DNA from: Pseudolachnospira sp964507035
GTDB taxonomy: Bacteria > Bacillota > Clostridia > Lachnospirales > Lachnospiraceae
Assembly (NCBI GenBank): GCA_964507035.1
Contig: CAZDOQ010000084.1
Span: 1 to 6,502 of the forward strand
Direction of reading: 5' to 3'
Length of the DNA stretch: 6,502 bases
Positions within the stretch are counted from its first letter, which is position 1. Each line of letters opens with the position of its first letter. Below the pieces are notes generated by a model, which worked only from the letters and a program-made list of their open reading frames with translations, was not told where the DNA came from and ran no database searches. The translations under genes were made by a program, and so were the position numbers. Of this stretch, positions 6,395-6,502 are shown in pieces.

Positions 6395-6412
6395 GCCGGA
6401 ATACAAGCCGGC
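6395..6412 (-). other. Small hairpin in the 5' leader
   Basis: GCCGG and CCGGC form a perfect 5-bp inverted repeat around an 8-nt loop within the predicted untranslated leader of the first gene. No U-run follows, and no riboswitch core is recognisable in the leader. It may be only a local fold of GC-rich RNA. Confidence 0.3.
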
Positions 6413-6449
6413 CATGTCCCCGTGCAGACAAATGGCACTAGTCTATTTT

Positions 6450-6478
6450 AGTATAACACAGTCTGAAAGAAATTTCGA
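6450..6478 (-). promoter_or_regulatory. Extended -10 promoter for the membrane-protein/cdaA operon
   Basis: Read on the minus strand, the -10 hexamer TATACT lies at 6455-6450 (5 of 6 match to TATAAT). It is directly preceded by TGT at 6458-6456, an extended -10 element. A weaker -35, TCGAAA (4 of 6 match to TTGACA), lies at 6478-6473 with an ideal 17-bp spacer. Transcription would start near 6443, giving a leader of about 84 nt before the ATG at 6359. It is the only good sigma-A-type site I noticed ahead of the gene string, but transcription has not been shown. Confidence 0.62.
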
Positions 6479-6502
6479 GACAAAGTTCCAGGAATCTTTC
6501 GA

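Noticed and set aside
5941..6438. 165-residue minus-strand frame overlapping the 135-residue membrane gene
   Set aside because: It is Gly/Arg/Ala-rich shadow composition. The alternative frame has clear membrane helices, a good AGGAG site and a 3-nt junction to the next gene.

Overview
The window is a compact, GC-rich gene cluster with every convincing gene on the minus strand, so transcription runs from the right edge (about 6450) to the left edge. The gene content (CdaA-type diadenylate cyclase, YbbR-domain protein, HPr with both His15 and Ser46, type-2 isopropylmalate synthase), the AGGAG-like ribosome binding sites and the GC-rich codon use suggest a high-GC Clostridia member, possibly an Oscillospirales gut anaerobe. 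This assignment is inference from protein style, not from a marker gene.

In transcription order: an extended -10 promoter and roughly 84-nt leader (6360-6478); a 135-residue two-helix membrane protein of unknown function; a 336-residue polytopic membrane protein with an acidic cytoplasmic-looking tail, 3 nt downstream; cdaA (c-di-AMP synthase), 22 nt further; cdaR (YbbR-domain regulator), overlapping cdaA by 23 nt; a 61-nt gap holding a perfect GC hairpin; an HPr-family phosphocarrier; leuA (2-isopropylmalate synthase) after 45 nt; and dtd (D-aminoacyl-tRNA deacylase), overlapping leuA by the 4 nt ATGA. The last ~210 bases (1-213) hold no intact gene. They contain what looks like a frame-disrupted rhodanese remnant and three strong inverted repeats.

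The tight spacing suggests one transcription unit, or two if an unseen promoter lies before the HPr gene. The first half is a membrane/c-di-AMP module: CdaA makes c-di-AMP at the membrane, CdaR is its usual membrane-anchored partner, and the two uncharacterised membrane proteins precede them. The glmM gene that commonly completes the cdaA-cdaR-glmM cluster in Firmicutes does not follow cdaR here; its place is taken by HPr, leuA and dtd. The second half is metabolic and housekeeping: a PTS-type carrier or regulator, the committed step of leucine synthesis, and tRNA proofreading.

I found no tRNA, rRNA, CRISPR array, insertion sequence or origin. The least explained parts are the two unknown membrane proteins beside cdaA and the decayed sequence downstream of dtd.
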